From assembly GCA_025937035.1 (NCBI GenBank), contig JAICSG010000220.1, positions 1 to 6,755 on the forward strand: DNA of 6,755 bases. The letters run 5' to 3'. The DNA comes from Thermoanaerobaculia bacterium. Its GTDB lineage: Bacteria; Acidobacteriota; Thermoanaerobaculia; Multivoradales; UBA5704. This document shows, piece by piece, positions 1 to 6,310 of the stretch. The notes below the pieces were generated by a model. It was not told the origin of the DNA. It saw nothing but the letters and a program-made list of their open reading frames with translations, and did no database searches. Made by a program: the position numbers and the translations under genes. Position 1 is the stretch's first letter. Each line of letters begins with the position of its first letter.

Positions 1-1810
1 CCGAGATGAACTGGTCGATGATGATCTGCGCGCCGTTGGCGAAGTCGCCGAACTGCGCCTCCCAGCAGACCAGCGCCTCGGGGAAGTCGCGGCTGATGCC
101 GTACTCGAAGCCGAGCACCGCCTGCTCGGAGAGCATCGAGTCGTAGACCTCGAAGCGGGCCTGGCCCCCGGCCACGTGCTGGAGCGGGGTGTATTCGGAG
201 GCGTTCTCGATGTCGATCAGCACCGAGTGGCGCTGGTTGAAGGTGCCGCGGCGGCTGTCCTGCCCGGAGAGGCGGACCGGCGTGCCGGCCTTCACCAGAG
301 AGCCGAAGGCGAGCGCCTCCGCCATCCCGTAATCGACCGGCCGCTTGCCGGTCCCCATCTCGGCCCGCTGGGCGAGCAGGGCCTGGATCTTCTTATGGAC
401 GTGGAACCCCTCGGGCGCGGTGGTGAGGGGGACGGTCAGCGCGGCGATCTCTTCCGCGGAAAGCCCGGTCCGTACCTCGTACTCCGGCTTCCACCACCCG
501 CCGTTGTAGCGGTCCCAGTAGGCGGGCAGGGTACGCATGGTCGGCTTCTTCTCCAGCGCCGCGGCCGCCTTGTGGGCGGCGTCGAGCTCGGCGCGGATCG
601 CCTCCATCCGGTGCTCCGCCTCGGCTTCCGGCACGCCGGTGGCGCGGGCGTAGAGCTTCCAGAGCGGCGGATGGGCCGCGATCTTCTTGTAGAGAAGCGG
701 CTGGGTGATCGTCGGGTCGTCCACCTCGCTGTGGCCGTGCCGGCGGTAGCCGATGATGTCCACCACCACGTCGCTCTTGAAGGCGAAGCGGTAGTCGACC
801 GCCATCCGGGCCACCCATGCCACCGCGTCCGGGTCCTCGCCGTTGACGTGGAAGATCGGCACCGGCAGCCGCCGCGCCACGTCCGAGGCGAAGCGGGAGG
901 AGTGGAGCGCCTTCGGCTCGGTGGTGAAGCCGATCATGTTGTTCACGATCACGTGCACCGTGCCCCCCACCCGGTAGCCGTGGAGGTCGGCCATGTTCAG
1001 CGTCTCGGCGAGGATCCCCTGGCCGGCGAAGGCGGCGTCGCCGTGGAGCACGATGGGGAAGACCTTCTCGTGCCGCCTGTCGTCGTCGAGCCGCACCTGC
1101 TTGGCCCGCACGCGGCCGAGCGCCACCGGGTCCACCGCCTCCAGATGGCTGGGGTTGGAGACCAGGTGGATGTTGACCTTGTGGCCGTCCGGCCCGGTGT
1201 AGTCGCCGGTGGCGCCCATGTGGTACTTGACGTCGCCGCCGCCGAAGGTGCTGCGCGGATCGACGTCCTCGAAGCCGGCGAGGATCTCGGCCGGCGAGCG
1301 GCCGACGGTGTGCACCATCACGTTCAGCCGGCCGCGGTGGCTCATCGCGATCACCACCTGCTGGGTCCGGTGCTCAGTGGCGCCCTGGAGCATCTGGTCG
1401 AGCGCGGGGAGCAGGGCCTCGACCCCTTCGATCGAGAAGCGCTTGGTGCCGAGATAGCGGGCCTGGAGGAACTGCTCGAAAGTCTCGCCGCGGGTGAGGA
1501 GGTCCAGGATGCGCCGCTGATCGAAGCCCGGCGCCTCCCCCTCCATCCGCTCCTCGATCCAGCGCCGGCGCTCGGGATCGGGGATATGCATGAATTCGAC
1601 GCCGATGGTGCCGCAGTAGTGGCGGCGGGCGAAGTCGGCGGTCGCGGGGTCCGAATCCTCGAGGCCGGGCTGGGCCTCGGGCTCGATCCGGTTCATCGGG
1701 TCCAGATCCGCCAGCAGATAGCCCAGCCGGCGGTAGTTGTTCAAAGTTTTCTCGTCCAGCGCGGCGGGGCGCTCGGACGGTACAGTCGCGGTTGGGGCGA
1801 TGGTCTCCAT
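1..1810 (-). CDS. sucA: 2-oxoglutarate dehydrogenase E1 component, N-terminal part (cut by left edge)
   Basis: Thiamine-diphosphate-dependent E1 subunit that decarboxylates 2-oxoglutarate and passes the succinyl group to the lipoyl domain of E2 (SucB) in the cytoplasmic TCA cycle. 603 codons are present; E. coli SucA is about 930 residues, so roughly the C-terminal third lies beyond the left edge. Seen: YCGTIGVEFMHI (about 65-76), SHRGRLNVM (157-165, H158 matching E. coli His260), GGDVKYHMG (191-199, H197 matching His298), SNPSHLEAVDP (218-228), the ThDP/metal motif from GDAAFAGQG (257-265) to NNMIGFTT (290-297), YRRHGHSEVDDP (355-366), and the start of the pyrimidine-binding domain with LSGQDSRRGTF (about 514-524). 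The last residues in the window match the conserved segment before the C-terminal domain. Odd: the usual N-terminal E2-binding segment is absent and the protein begins near the NAYRxRGH region. The ATG at 1810 was chosen because no upstream in-frame start adds family-like sequence; GTG at 1831 would add only seven unlike residues. sucB probably lies to the left (inference). Confidence 0.95.
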   Translation of the reverse strand, partial: METIAPTATVPSERPAALDEKTLNNYRRLGYLLADLDPMNRIEPEAQPGLEDSDPATADFARRHYCGTIGVEFMHIPDPERRRWIEERMEGEAPGFDQRRILDLLTRGETFEQFLQARYLGTKRFSIEGVEALLPALDQMLQGATEHRTQQVVIAMSHRGRLNVMVHTVGRSPAEILAGFEDVDPRSTFGGGDVKYHMGATGDYTGPDGHKVNIHLVSNPSHLEAVDPVALGRVRAKQVRLDDDRRHEKVFPIVLHGDAAFAGQGILAETLNMADLHGYRVGGTVHVIVNNMIGFTTEPKALHSSRFASDVARRLPVPIFHVNGEDPDAVAWVARMAVDYRFAFKSDVVVDIIGYRRHGHSEVDDPTITQPLLYKKIAAHPPLWKLYARATGVPEAEAEHRMEAIRAELDAAHKAAAALEKKPTMRTLPAYWDRYNGGWWKPEYEVRTGLSAEEIAALTVPLTTAPEGFHVHKKIQALLAQRAEMGTGKRPVDYGMAEALAFGSLVKAGTPVRLSGQDSRRGTFNQRHSVLIDIENASEYTPLQHVAGGQARFEVYDSMLSEQAVLGFEYGISRDFPEALVCWEAQFGDFANGAQIIIDQFIS

Positions 1811-1812
1811 AG

Positions 1813-1825
1813 CCCTCCGAGGATA
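1813..1825 (-). promoter_or_regulatory. Start region of sucA: crowded GGAGGG and possible -10
   Basis: On the minus strand GGAGGG (1818-1813) ends only two bases before the ATG, too close for a normal Shine-Dalgarno site. TATCCT (1825-1820), a TANNNT-type -10, lies nine bases upstream of the ATG with no recognisable -35. One reading is a leaderless or nearly leaderless transcript; another is that the real start differs. This is weak motif evidence only. Confidence 0.25.
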
Positions 1826-1842
1826 CCGCACTTGGCAAGAGG

Positions 1843-1875
1843 GGCGCGGCCCGGGCACCCCGGACCGCGCCTTTT
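1843..1875. terminator. GC-rich hairpin between the beta-helix gene and sucA, T4 on the plus side
   Basis: The arms are GGCGCGG (1843-1849) with CCGCGCC (1865-1871) and CCGGG (1851-1855) with CCCGG (1859-1863). There is one C/A mismatch (1850/1864) and a CAC loop. It starts 12 bases after the stop codon of the minus-strand beta-helix gene, where that gene's terminator should be. The clean T run (1872-1875) follows the stem in the plus direction; in the minus direction the tail is only CCTCTTG. It may act in both directions. The stem is seen; the function is inferred. Confidence 0.6.
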
Positions 1876-1883
1876 GAGATCCG

Positions 1884-3365
1884 CTACGGGCAGGTCGCGA
1901 AGGCGCCTGTATCCGTGATGGTGCGGAAGGTCTGGTTGAGCGGGTTGCTGTAGGTCTTCACCTGGCCGGTCTGGGTGTCGGTCACGGTGAGGTCGACCTT
2001 CTGGTTGGTCAGGCCGGCGGCGAAGAACCAGTAGCGGTTGTTCACGCCGCAGGCGTTGAGGACCTTGGCGACCACCTCCACGTTGCCCGCGTCGAAGAAC
2101 CAGAAGTAGCCGCTGTCGCCGGTGAGGGTCACCGCGGTGCCGGTGCCGCTGGCGGTCGCGGTCTGCCAGTTGGCGGTCACCTTGAAGCGGCCGTTGTTGA
2201 GGCAGAGGGTGTTGCCGCCCGCCACGCAGGCCGCCGTAGCCTCGAAGGCTCCGAGGTCACAGGTGGTGCCACCCGGCCGCCGGGCGCCCCGCTGATCGGT
2301 CGCCTCGCAGGTGCCGGTGCCCGAGCCGGGCGGTGCCGGGTTGCCGGCGTCGAGGGCCGGGCTGCCAGTGAGGAGCGCCTGGGTCGGGGTGGGGCCGCCG
2401 TTCCCGGCCAGGGGGCCGAGCTTGGGATCGATCGGGCTCGCCGCCGTCCCCACCTTGTCGTGGTTGGCGGCCGAGGGGCCCACGCAGTCGGTGCCGTTGC
2501 CGATCAGGTCATAGGAGGTGTCGATGGCGCCGCCGCAGTCCGGGCCCGCCGGGGCGGTGTTGCCGGCGATGATCGAGTTGGTGACCTTCGGGGAGACGCC
2601 GATGAACAGGGAGGTCTCGACGAGGAGGCCGCCCCCCTTCACCGCCGCCGTGTTGCCCGCGATGGTGGCGTTGTTGACCGTCACCCGGCTGTTGTTGAAG
2701 ACGTAGAGGCCGCCGCCGAGATCCGCGGTCGAGCGGTTGCCGGAGATCGTGACGTTGGTGAGGCTGACGTCCCCGCCGACGGCGAGGCCGCCCCCCGATC
2801 CCTGGGCCGTGTTGCCCGAGATCGTGCTGTCGGCGAGGGTGAGCGAGGCGCTGTTGCCGTCCGAGACGAGGGCGCCGCCCAGACCCGGCCCGGCCGTCCC
2901 CGCCACGCTGGAATTGCCGGTGAGGATCGCGCGCAGGAGAGTGAGGTCACCCTGGTTGTGGATGGCGCCGCCCGCGCCGGGGGACCGGCCGTTGCGCAGC
3001 GTCAGATCCTGGATCTGGGCCGTCACCCCGCCGGGGATGAAGAAGATGCCGCCCACGGCGCCGCCGTCGATGATCGTGCGGCCCGCGCCGTCGCCGATCA
3101 GGACGGTGTCCCCCTGGATCTGGAGATTGCCGTTGGCGGGGCCCGAGGCCGTCAGGGTGTAGGTCCCCGCGTGCAGGAGGATGACGTCCTCGCCGGGATT
3201 CTGGTTGGCGGCCGTGATCGCCTCGCGCAGCGAGCAGTCGGAGTCGCAGGCGCCGTCGTTGGTGTCGGCGGTCTTGTTGGGGATGTAGATCGCCGCATGG
3301 AGGGCGGCCGGTACGGTCAGCGCGAGAAACAGCGCTGGAGCCAGACGTCGGACAGACAGAGACAT
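1884..3365 (-). CDS. Secreted CSLREA-domain parallel beta-helix protein with choice-of-anchor Q region
   Basis: Predicted exported surface or extracellular protein of 493 residues; its ligand or activity is unknown. Residues 1-24 form a Sec signal peptide (RR near the start, hydrophobic core, likely cleavage after ALHA). CSLREAI (44-50) is the hallmark of the CSLREA domain. Residues about 60-275 are a right-handed parallel beta-helix with repeated rungs ending in GN (ILTGN, TISGN, TISGN, TIAGN, IIAGN; Asn at 151, 185, 210, 238, 269). DPKLGPLAGNGGPTPT (313-328) through CDLGAFEA (369-376) match the choice-of-anchor Q signature. A separate C-terminal domain (380-493) is rich in aromatics (GYFWFFD 419-425, RYWFFAAGL 444-452). 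I recall this type at the C-termini of acidobacterial secreted proteins, which is unverified. Ten cysteines (40, 44, 277, 294, 353, 369, 380, 388, 439, 492) suggest disulfides outside the cytoplasm. The ATG at 3365 is supported by AAGGAG eight bases upstream. The gene is divergent from the deacetylase gene and probably monocistronic. Confidence 0.9.
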   Translation of the reverse strand: MSLSVRRLAPALFLALTVPAALHAAIYIPNKTADTNDGACDSDCSLREAITAANQNPGEDVILLHAGTYTLTASGPANGNLQIQGDTVLIGDGAGRTIIDGGAVGGIFFIPGGVTAQIQDLTLRNGRSPGAGGAIHNQGDLTLLRAILTGNSSVAGTAGPGLGGALVSDGNSASLTLADSTISGNTAQGSGGGLAVGGDVSLTNVTISGNRSTADLGGGLYVFNNSRVTVNNATIAGNTAAVKGGGLLVETSLFIGVSPKVTNSIIAGNTAPAGPDCGGAIDTSYDLIGNGTDCVGPSAANHDKVGTAASPIDPKLGPLAGNGGPTPTQALLTGSPALDAGNPAPPGSGTGTCEATDQRGARRPGGTTCDLGAFEATAACVAGGNTLCLNNGRFKVTANWQTATASGTGTAVTLTGDSGYFWFFDAGNVEVVAKVLNACGVNNRYWFFAAGLTNQKVDLTVTDTQTGQVKTYSNPLNQTFRTITDTGAFATCP

Positions 3366-3373
3366 GATGGTTG

Positions 3374-3379
3374 CTCCTT
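3374..3379 (-). promoter_or_regulatory. Shine-Dalgarno site of the beta-helix gene
   Basis: AAGGAG on the minus strand ends eight bases before the ATG at 3365. This is near-ideal spacing and fixes the start that gives an intact signal peptide. Confidence 0.8.
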
Positions 3380-3404
3380 CAGGGAAGCTTCATTCGATTT
3401 TGTT

Positions 3405-3437
3405 GCGCGGAAGGTCCGGACTTGCGCGCTGTTTTTT
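3405..3437 (+). terminator. Terminator-like hairpin with T6 in the divergent intergenic region
   Basis: GCGCG (3405-3409) pairs with CGCGC (3425-3429). A G/G mismatch and AAG/CTT pairing (3411-3413 with 3421-3423) follow, around a loop centred on TCCGGA (3415-3420). The stem is followed by TG and six T (3432-3437). It has the form of an intrinsic terminator on the plus strand, but no plus-strand gene ends upstream. On the minus strand the same bases give a run of six A that could instead act as an AT-rich promoter element for the beta-helix gene. Confidence 0.35.
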
Positions 3438-3445
3438 CGTGGCCT

Positions 3446-3458
3446 CAAAGCCGCTTTG
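3446..3458. repeat. 13-bp palindrome, possible operator
   Basis: CAAAGC (3446-3451), a central C, then GCTTTG (3453-3458) is a perfect inverted repeat near the middle of the divergent intergenic region. The position would suit a regulator binding site serving either flanking gene, but palindromes this short also arise by chance and no regulator is known here. Confidence 0.3.
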
Positions 3459-3528
3459 TTGCCGTGTTCCTATCGTTTGTACGCAGGGGCGGCTCCGAGT
3501 GTCTAGGGAATCGGACAGGAAGGGCCGG

Positions 3529-3537
3529 TGCTAGACT
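3529..3537 (+). promoter_or_regulatory. Possible extended -10 of the PIG-L deacetylase gene
   Basis: TGC followed by TAGACT matches the extended -10 layout (TGn plus a hexamer with 4 of 6 consensus bases). It would place a transcription start near 3544, leaving a leader of about 40 bases that contains the Shine-Dalgarno site. No -35 element is recognisable. CCGGCC/GGCCGG (3548-3553 with 3558-3563, CGGC loop) could form a small hairpin in that leader. Confidence 0.25.
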
Positions 3538-3572
3538 CCACCCCCGTCCGGCCCGGCGGCCGGTCTAATTCT

Positions 3573-3576
3573 GGAG
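3573..3576 (+). promoter_or_regulatory. Shine-Dalgarno site that sets the deacetylase start
   Basis: GGAG ends eight bases before the ATG at 3585. It favours this ATG over the in-frame GTG at 3528, which would put 19 non-hydrophobic residues in front of an otherwise well-formed signal peptide. Confidence 0.7.
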
Positions 3577-3584
3577 CCCGATCC

Positions 3585-6209
3585 ATGACCCGACTGACGC
3601 GACGGCTGGCGAGGCCGTTCCCCATACTCCTGATCCTCCTCTCCCTCCTGCTGCCCGCCGCGGCGCAGGTCGCCCCCACGCCCCGCCCGCTGGAGCCGGC
3701 GGCGACCGGGGGCTTGCCGGACGTCGACCGCGCCCTGGCCAAGCTGTCGGCCAACAAGCGGCTGCTGGTGATCGGCGCCCATCCGGACGACGAGGACACC
3801 TCCCTCATCGCCCTCGTCTCCCGGGGCCTGGGCGGCGAGGCCGCCTATATGGCGCTCAGCCGGGGCGAGGGGGGGCAGAACGTGATCGGCCCGGAGCTCG
3901 GGGTCTCCCTCGGCCTCCTGCGCACCCGCGAGCTGCTGGCGGCCCGCGCCGTCGACGGCGGCCGGCAGTACTTCTCGCGCGCCTACGACTTCGGCTTCAC
4001 CCGCTCGCTCGACGAGACCCTCCGCCTCTGGCCCAAGGACCTGCTGGTGGAGGACATCGTCCGGATCATCCGCCGCTTCAAGCCGCAGGTGGTGGTCTCG
4101 GTCTTCCCCGGCGTCCCCTCCCCGACCCACGGCCAGCACCAGGCCGCCGGGGTGAGCGCCTTCGCCGCCTTCCCCCTGGCGGGCGATCCACAAGCTCTGC
4201 CGGAGCTGGCGGCCGAGGGGCTGCCCCCCTGGACCCCGCAGGCGCTCTACCGCTCGACCTACTTCGATCCCAACGCCAGCACCATCACCCTGCCCACCAG
4301 CGGCATCGACCCCATCGCGGGCAAGTCGATCTACCAGCTCGCCATGGCCAGCCGCAGCATGCACCGCTCGCAGGACATGGGGCAGATCCAGCGCCTCGGC
4401 CCCCAGCAGACCCGGGTCGCCTGGGTGCAGGGGGGCGAGGGGAAAGAGGCCAGGAATCTCTTCGACGGGATCGACACCCGGCTCTCCTCGCTGGCGGCCA
4501 CGGTCGCCGACGCCGGCCGCCGCAAGAGCGTGCAGGACCGCCTGGACGCCGTGCAGGCCACGGCCGAGAAGACCCGGGCCGCCTTGACCCCGGCGCGGCT
4601 CGACGCGGCGGTGCCGGCCTTCCTCGACATGCTCAAGAATCTCCAGGGGGCGCGGGCCGCGCTGGCCCCCGAGGACCTCCAGGCGCGCGAGCTCCTGGAC
4701 GAGAAGATCGAGGTCGCCGCGGCCGGCCTCGCCGCCGCCTCCGGGGTCGCCGTGGACGCCACCTCCCCCGAGGAGGAGCTGACGGCCGGCGAGACCTTCC
4801 CCGTCCAGGCCTCGCTCTGGAACGGCGGCGGCCACGCCATCTCCGGCGCCACGGTGGCCCTGGTGCCCGCTCCGGAATGGGGCGGCCAGCCGGTGCCCGG
4901 CGAGGCCAGGGAGCTGGCCGCGGGCGCGCTCGGCACCTGGGGCCTCAAGCCCGCCGTGCCGGCCTCGGCGCCGCCCACGGTCCCCTACTTCCTTCGCAAG
5001 CCGTTGAAGGGGGCGATCTATGACTGGTCCGCGGCCCTGCCGGCCGAGCGCGGAGAGCCCTTCGGCCCGCCGCCGCTCACCGCCCGCTTCAGCTTCACGA
5101 TGGACGGCGTGCCGGTCACCCTCGACCGCGAGGTGGTCCATCTCCACCGGGATCAGTCGAGCGGCGAGGTGCGCCGGCCGCTCCGCGTGGTGCCCGCGGT
5201 CGAGGTGGGGGCGGCGGACGACCTCCTGGTCTGGCCGCTCCAGAGCCGCGAGCCCCGGCGGCTCCGGGTGCGGCTGGTCTCGCACGCCAAGTCCCCCGTC
5301 CGCGGCCGGCTGGAGGCCCGCGGCGACGCGGACGGGCCCACCGCCGCGCCCAAGCCGTTCGCCCTGGAGGCCGCCAACGAGCCGCTCGACCTGGAGCTGG
5401 TGCTCACCGCCCCCAAGACCCTCAAGCCCGGCCGCGAGACGATGGAGCTGGCGGCGGTGCTGGACGACGGCCGCCGGTTCGACCTCGCGGTGCCGGTGAT
5501 CGACTACCCCCACATCCGCGCCACCCCGCGGCCGGTGCCGGCCCGGCTGGAGGTGCAGACCGCCGACCTCCGCCTGCCGCCGCTCAAGCGGGTGGGCTAC
5601 GTGCTGGGGGCCTCGGACCGGGTGCCCGGCTTCCTGCGTCAGATCGGGGTGCCGCTGGAGATGCTCGGCGACGAGCAGCTCGTCTCGGGGGACCTCGGCC
5701 GCTACGACGCCATCGTGATCGGCAGCCGCGCCTACGAGATCGATCCGGTGCTCGTGCGGGCCAACCGCCGGCTGCTCGATTATGTTCGGAATGGCGGCAC
5801 GGTGATCGTCCAGTATCAGCAGACCGGGTATTTCGACGGCAAGATGGCCCCGTTCCCGCTGACCACCGAGCGGGAGCGGGTGACGGACGAGACGGCCGCG
5901 GTGACCCTGCTCGACCCGGCCAGCCCGGTCTTCAACACCCCCAACAAGATCGGCCCCGCCGACTGGGAGGGGTGGATCCAGGAGCGCGGGCTGATGTTCG
6001 CCCACACCTGGGACCCCGCCTTCACGCCCCTGCTCTCCATGAAGGACCCGGACACCCCGGACCTCCGCGGCAGCCTGCTGGTGGCGAAGGCCGGCAAGGG
6101 GGTCTACGTCTACACCGGCCTCGCCCTCTTCCGCCAGCTCCCGGCCGGGGTGCCGGGGGCCTATAGGCTGTTCGCGAACTTATTGGGATTGAGGGGCACG
6201 CCACTGTAG
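3585..6209 (+). CDS. Secreted PIG-L family deacetylase with C-terminal amidotransferase-like domain
   Basis: Predicted zinc-dependent N-deacetylase of the PIG-L/LmbE family, 874 residues, acting outside the cytoplasm. Family members remove N-acetyl groups from GlcNAc-type substrates; the substrate here is unknown. A Sec signal peptide occupies about residues 1-28 (TRLTRR, a leucine-rich core, then PAAAQ). The PIG-L domain spans about 55-230: AHPDDE (65-70) supplies zinc and catalytic residues (H66, D68, D69), and HGQH (182-185) supplies the later histidine ligand. Residues about 287-387 look alpha-helical and charged. About 388-660 is beta-rich and Ig-like by appearance. About 665-870 resembles a class I glutamine amidotransferase or ThuA-like fold (GYVLG near 671, YDAIVIGSRAYE near 707, NGGTVIVQYQQTGYF near 737); I see no obvious catalytic Cys-His pair, so it may bind rather than catalyse. 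Simple LmbE enzymes are about 230-300 residues, so this is a long multidomain form. The last two sense codons and the TAG stop lie inside an inverted repeat. Confidence 0.9.
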   Translation: MTRLTRRLARPFPILLILLSLLLPAAAQVAPTPRPLEPAATGGLPDVDRALAKLSANKRLLVIGAHPDDEDTSLIALVSRGLGGEAAYMALSRGEGGQNVIGPELGVSLGLLRTRELLAARAVDGGRQYFSRAYDFGFTRSLDETLRLWPKDLLVEDIVRIIRRFKPQVVVSVFPGVPSPTHGQHQAAGVSAFAAFPLAGDPQALPELAAEGLPPWTPQALYRSTYFDPNASTITLPTSGIDPIAGKSIYQLAMASRSMHRSQDMGQIQRLGPQQTRVAWVQGGEGKEARNLFDGIDTRLSSLAATVADAGRRKSVQDRLDAVQATAEKTRAALTPARLDAAVPAFLDMLKNLQGARAALAPEDLQARELLDEKIEVAAAGLAAASGVAVDATSPEEELTAGETFPVQASLWNGGGHAISGATVALVPAPEWGGQPVPGEARELAAGALGTWGLKPAVPASAPPTVPYFLRKPLKGAIYDWSAALPAERGEPFGPPPLTARFSFTMDGVPVTLDREVVHLHRDQSSGEVRRPLRVVPAVEVGAADDLLVWPLQSREPRRLRVRLVSHAKSPVRGRLEARGDADGPTAAPKPFALEAANEPLDLELVLTAPKTLKPGRETMELAAVLDDGRRFDLAVPVIDYPHIRATPRPVPARLEVQTADLRLPPLKRVGYVLGASDRVPGFLRQIGVPLEMLGDEQLVSGDLGRYDAIVIGSRAYEIDPVLVRANRRLLDYVRNGGTVIVQYQQTGYFDGKMAPFPLTTERERVTDETAAVTLLDPASPVFNTPNKIGPADWEGWIQERGLMFAHTWDPAFTPLLSMKDPDTPDLRGSLLVAKAGKGVYVYTGLALFRQLPAGVPGAYRLFANLLGLRGTPL

Positions 6210-6230
6210 AGACGCCCCGTGGGGCGTCTC
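6201..6230 (+). repeat. Left arm of the inverted repeat, containing the deacetylase stop codon
   Basis: This arm begins CCACTGTAGAGACG and carries the palindrome at 6209-6230. Its first nine bases are read as Pro-Leu-stop by the deacetylase gene. In RNA it can fold by itself or pair with the right arm. No T run follows, so it is not a canonical intrinsic terminator. Confidence 0.85.
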
Positions 6231-6275
6231 CTGGCTCCCGCTCGCAATAACGGATCCGATCTCCTCCCTGGCTCA

Positions 6276-6305
6276 GAGACGCCCCACGGGGCGTCTCTAC
6301 AGTGG
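6276..6305 (-). repeat. Right arm of the inverted repeat
   Basis: Exact reverse complement of the left arm, ending CTCTACAGTGG and followed by a run of G. The palindrome occupies 6276-6297. It sits 42 bases upstream of the lipoprotein gene start, so a fold of the two arms could separate the transcripts of the flanking genes. Confidence 0.85.
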
Positions 6306-6310
6306 GGGGG

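Larger units (their letters stand above)
6201..6305. repeat. 105-bp element with 30-bp perfect inverted repeats, each holding a palindrome
   Basis: The left arm (6201-6230) and right arm (6276-6305) are exact reverse complements over 30 bases. Within each arm, GAGACGCCCC, a 2-base centre (GT or AC) and GGGGCGTCTC form a near-perfect palindrome. The 45-base spacer (6231-6275) contains CGGATCCG near its middle and has CTGGCTC at both ends (6231-6237 and 6268-6274) as a direct repeat. There is no coding capacity and no clear target-site duplication. The shape fits a paired REP/BIME-like unit or a small MITE-like element. The left arm overlaps the end of the deacetylase gene. Confidence 0.85.

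Noticed and set aside
176..1918. Long plus-strand open frame (580 residues) opposite sucA
   Set aside because: The minus strand carries an unmistakable SucA sequence with intact motifs. The plus-strand product is an unstructured mix of Arg, Gly, Val and His typical of antisense frames in GC-rich DNA.
1884..3365. In-gene repetitive signal in the beta-helix gene as a DNA repeat or CRISPR-like array
   Set aside because: The periodicity is at protein level (rungs of 25-34 residues ending in GN) and the DNA copies are diverged; there are no identical spaced repeats.
2460..3506. Plus-strand open frame of 348 residues opposite the beta-helix gene
   Set aside because: It is antisense to a protein with clear CSLREA, beta-helix and anchor-Q signatures, and its own composition is shadow-like.
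3528..3584. GTG at 3528 as the start of the deacetylase
   Set aside because: It would add 19 residues before a canonical signal peptide. The ATG at 3585 has GGAG at ideal spacing, so the later start is preferred.
3531..6005. Minus-strand open frame of 824 residues opposite the deacetylase
   Set aside because: Despite its length it has no recognisable domain and low-complexity G/R/H/E-rich composition. The plus strand encodes clear PIG-L motifs, a signal peptide and a Shine-Dalgarno site.
6201..6305. Repeat element as a miniature transposon with target-site duplication
   Set aside because: The flanks do not form a convincing direct duplication (the right flank is a G run), so only a REP/MITE-like shape is claimed, not proven transposition.
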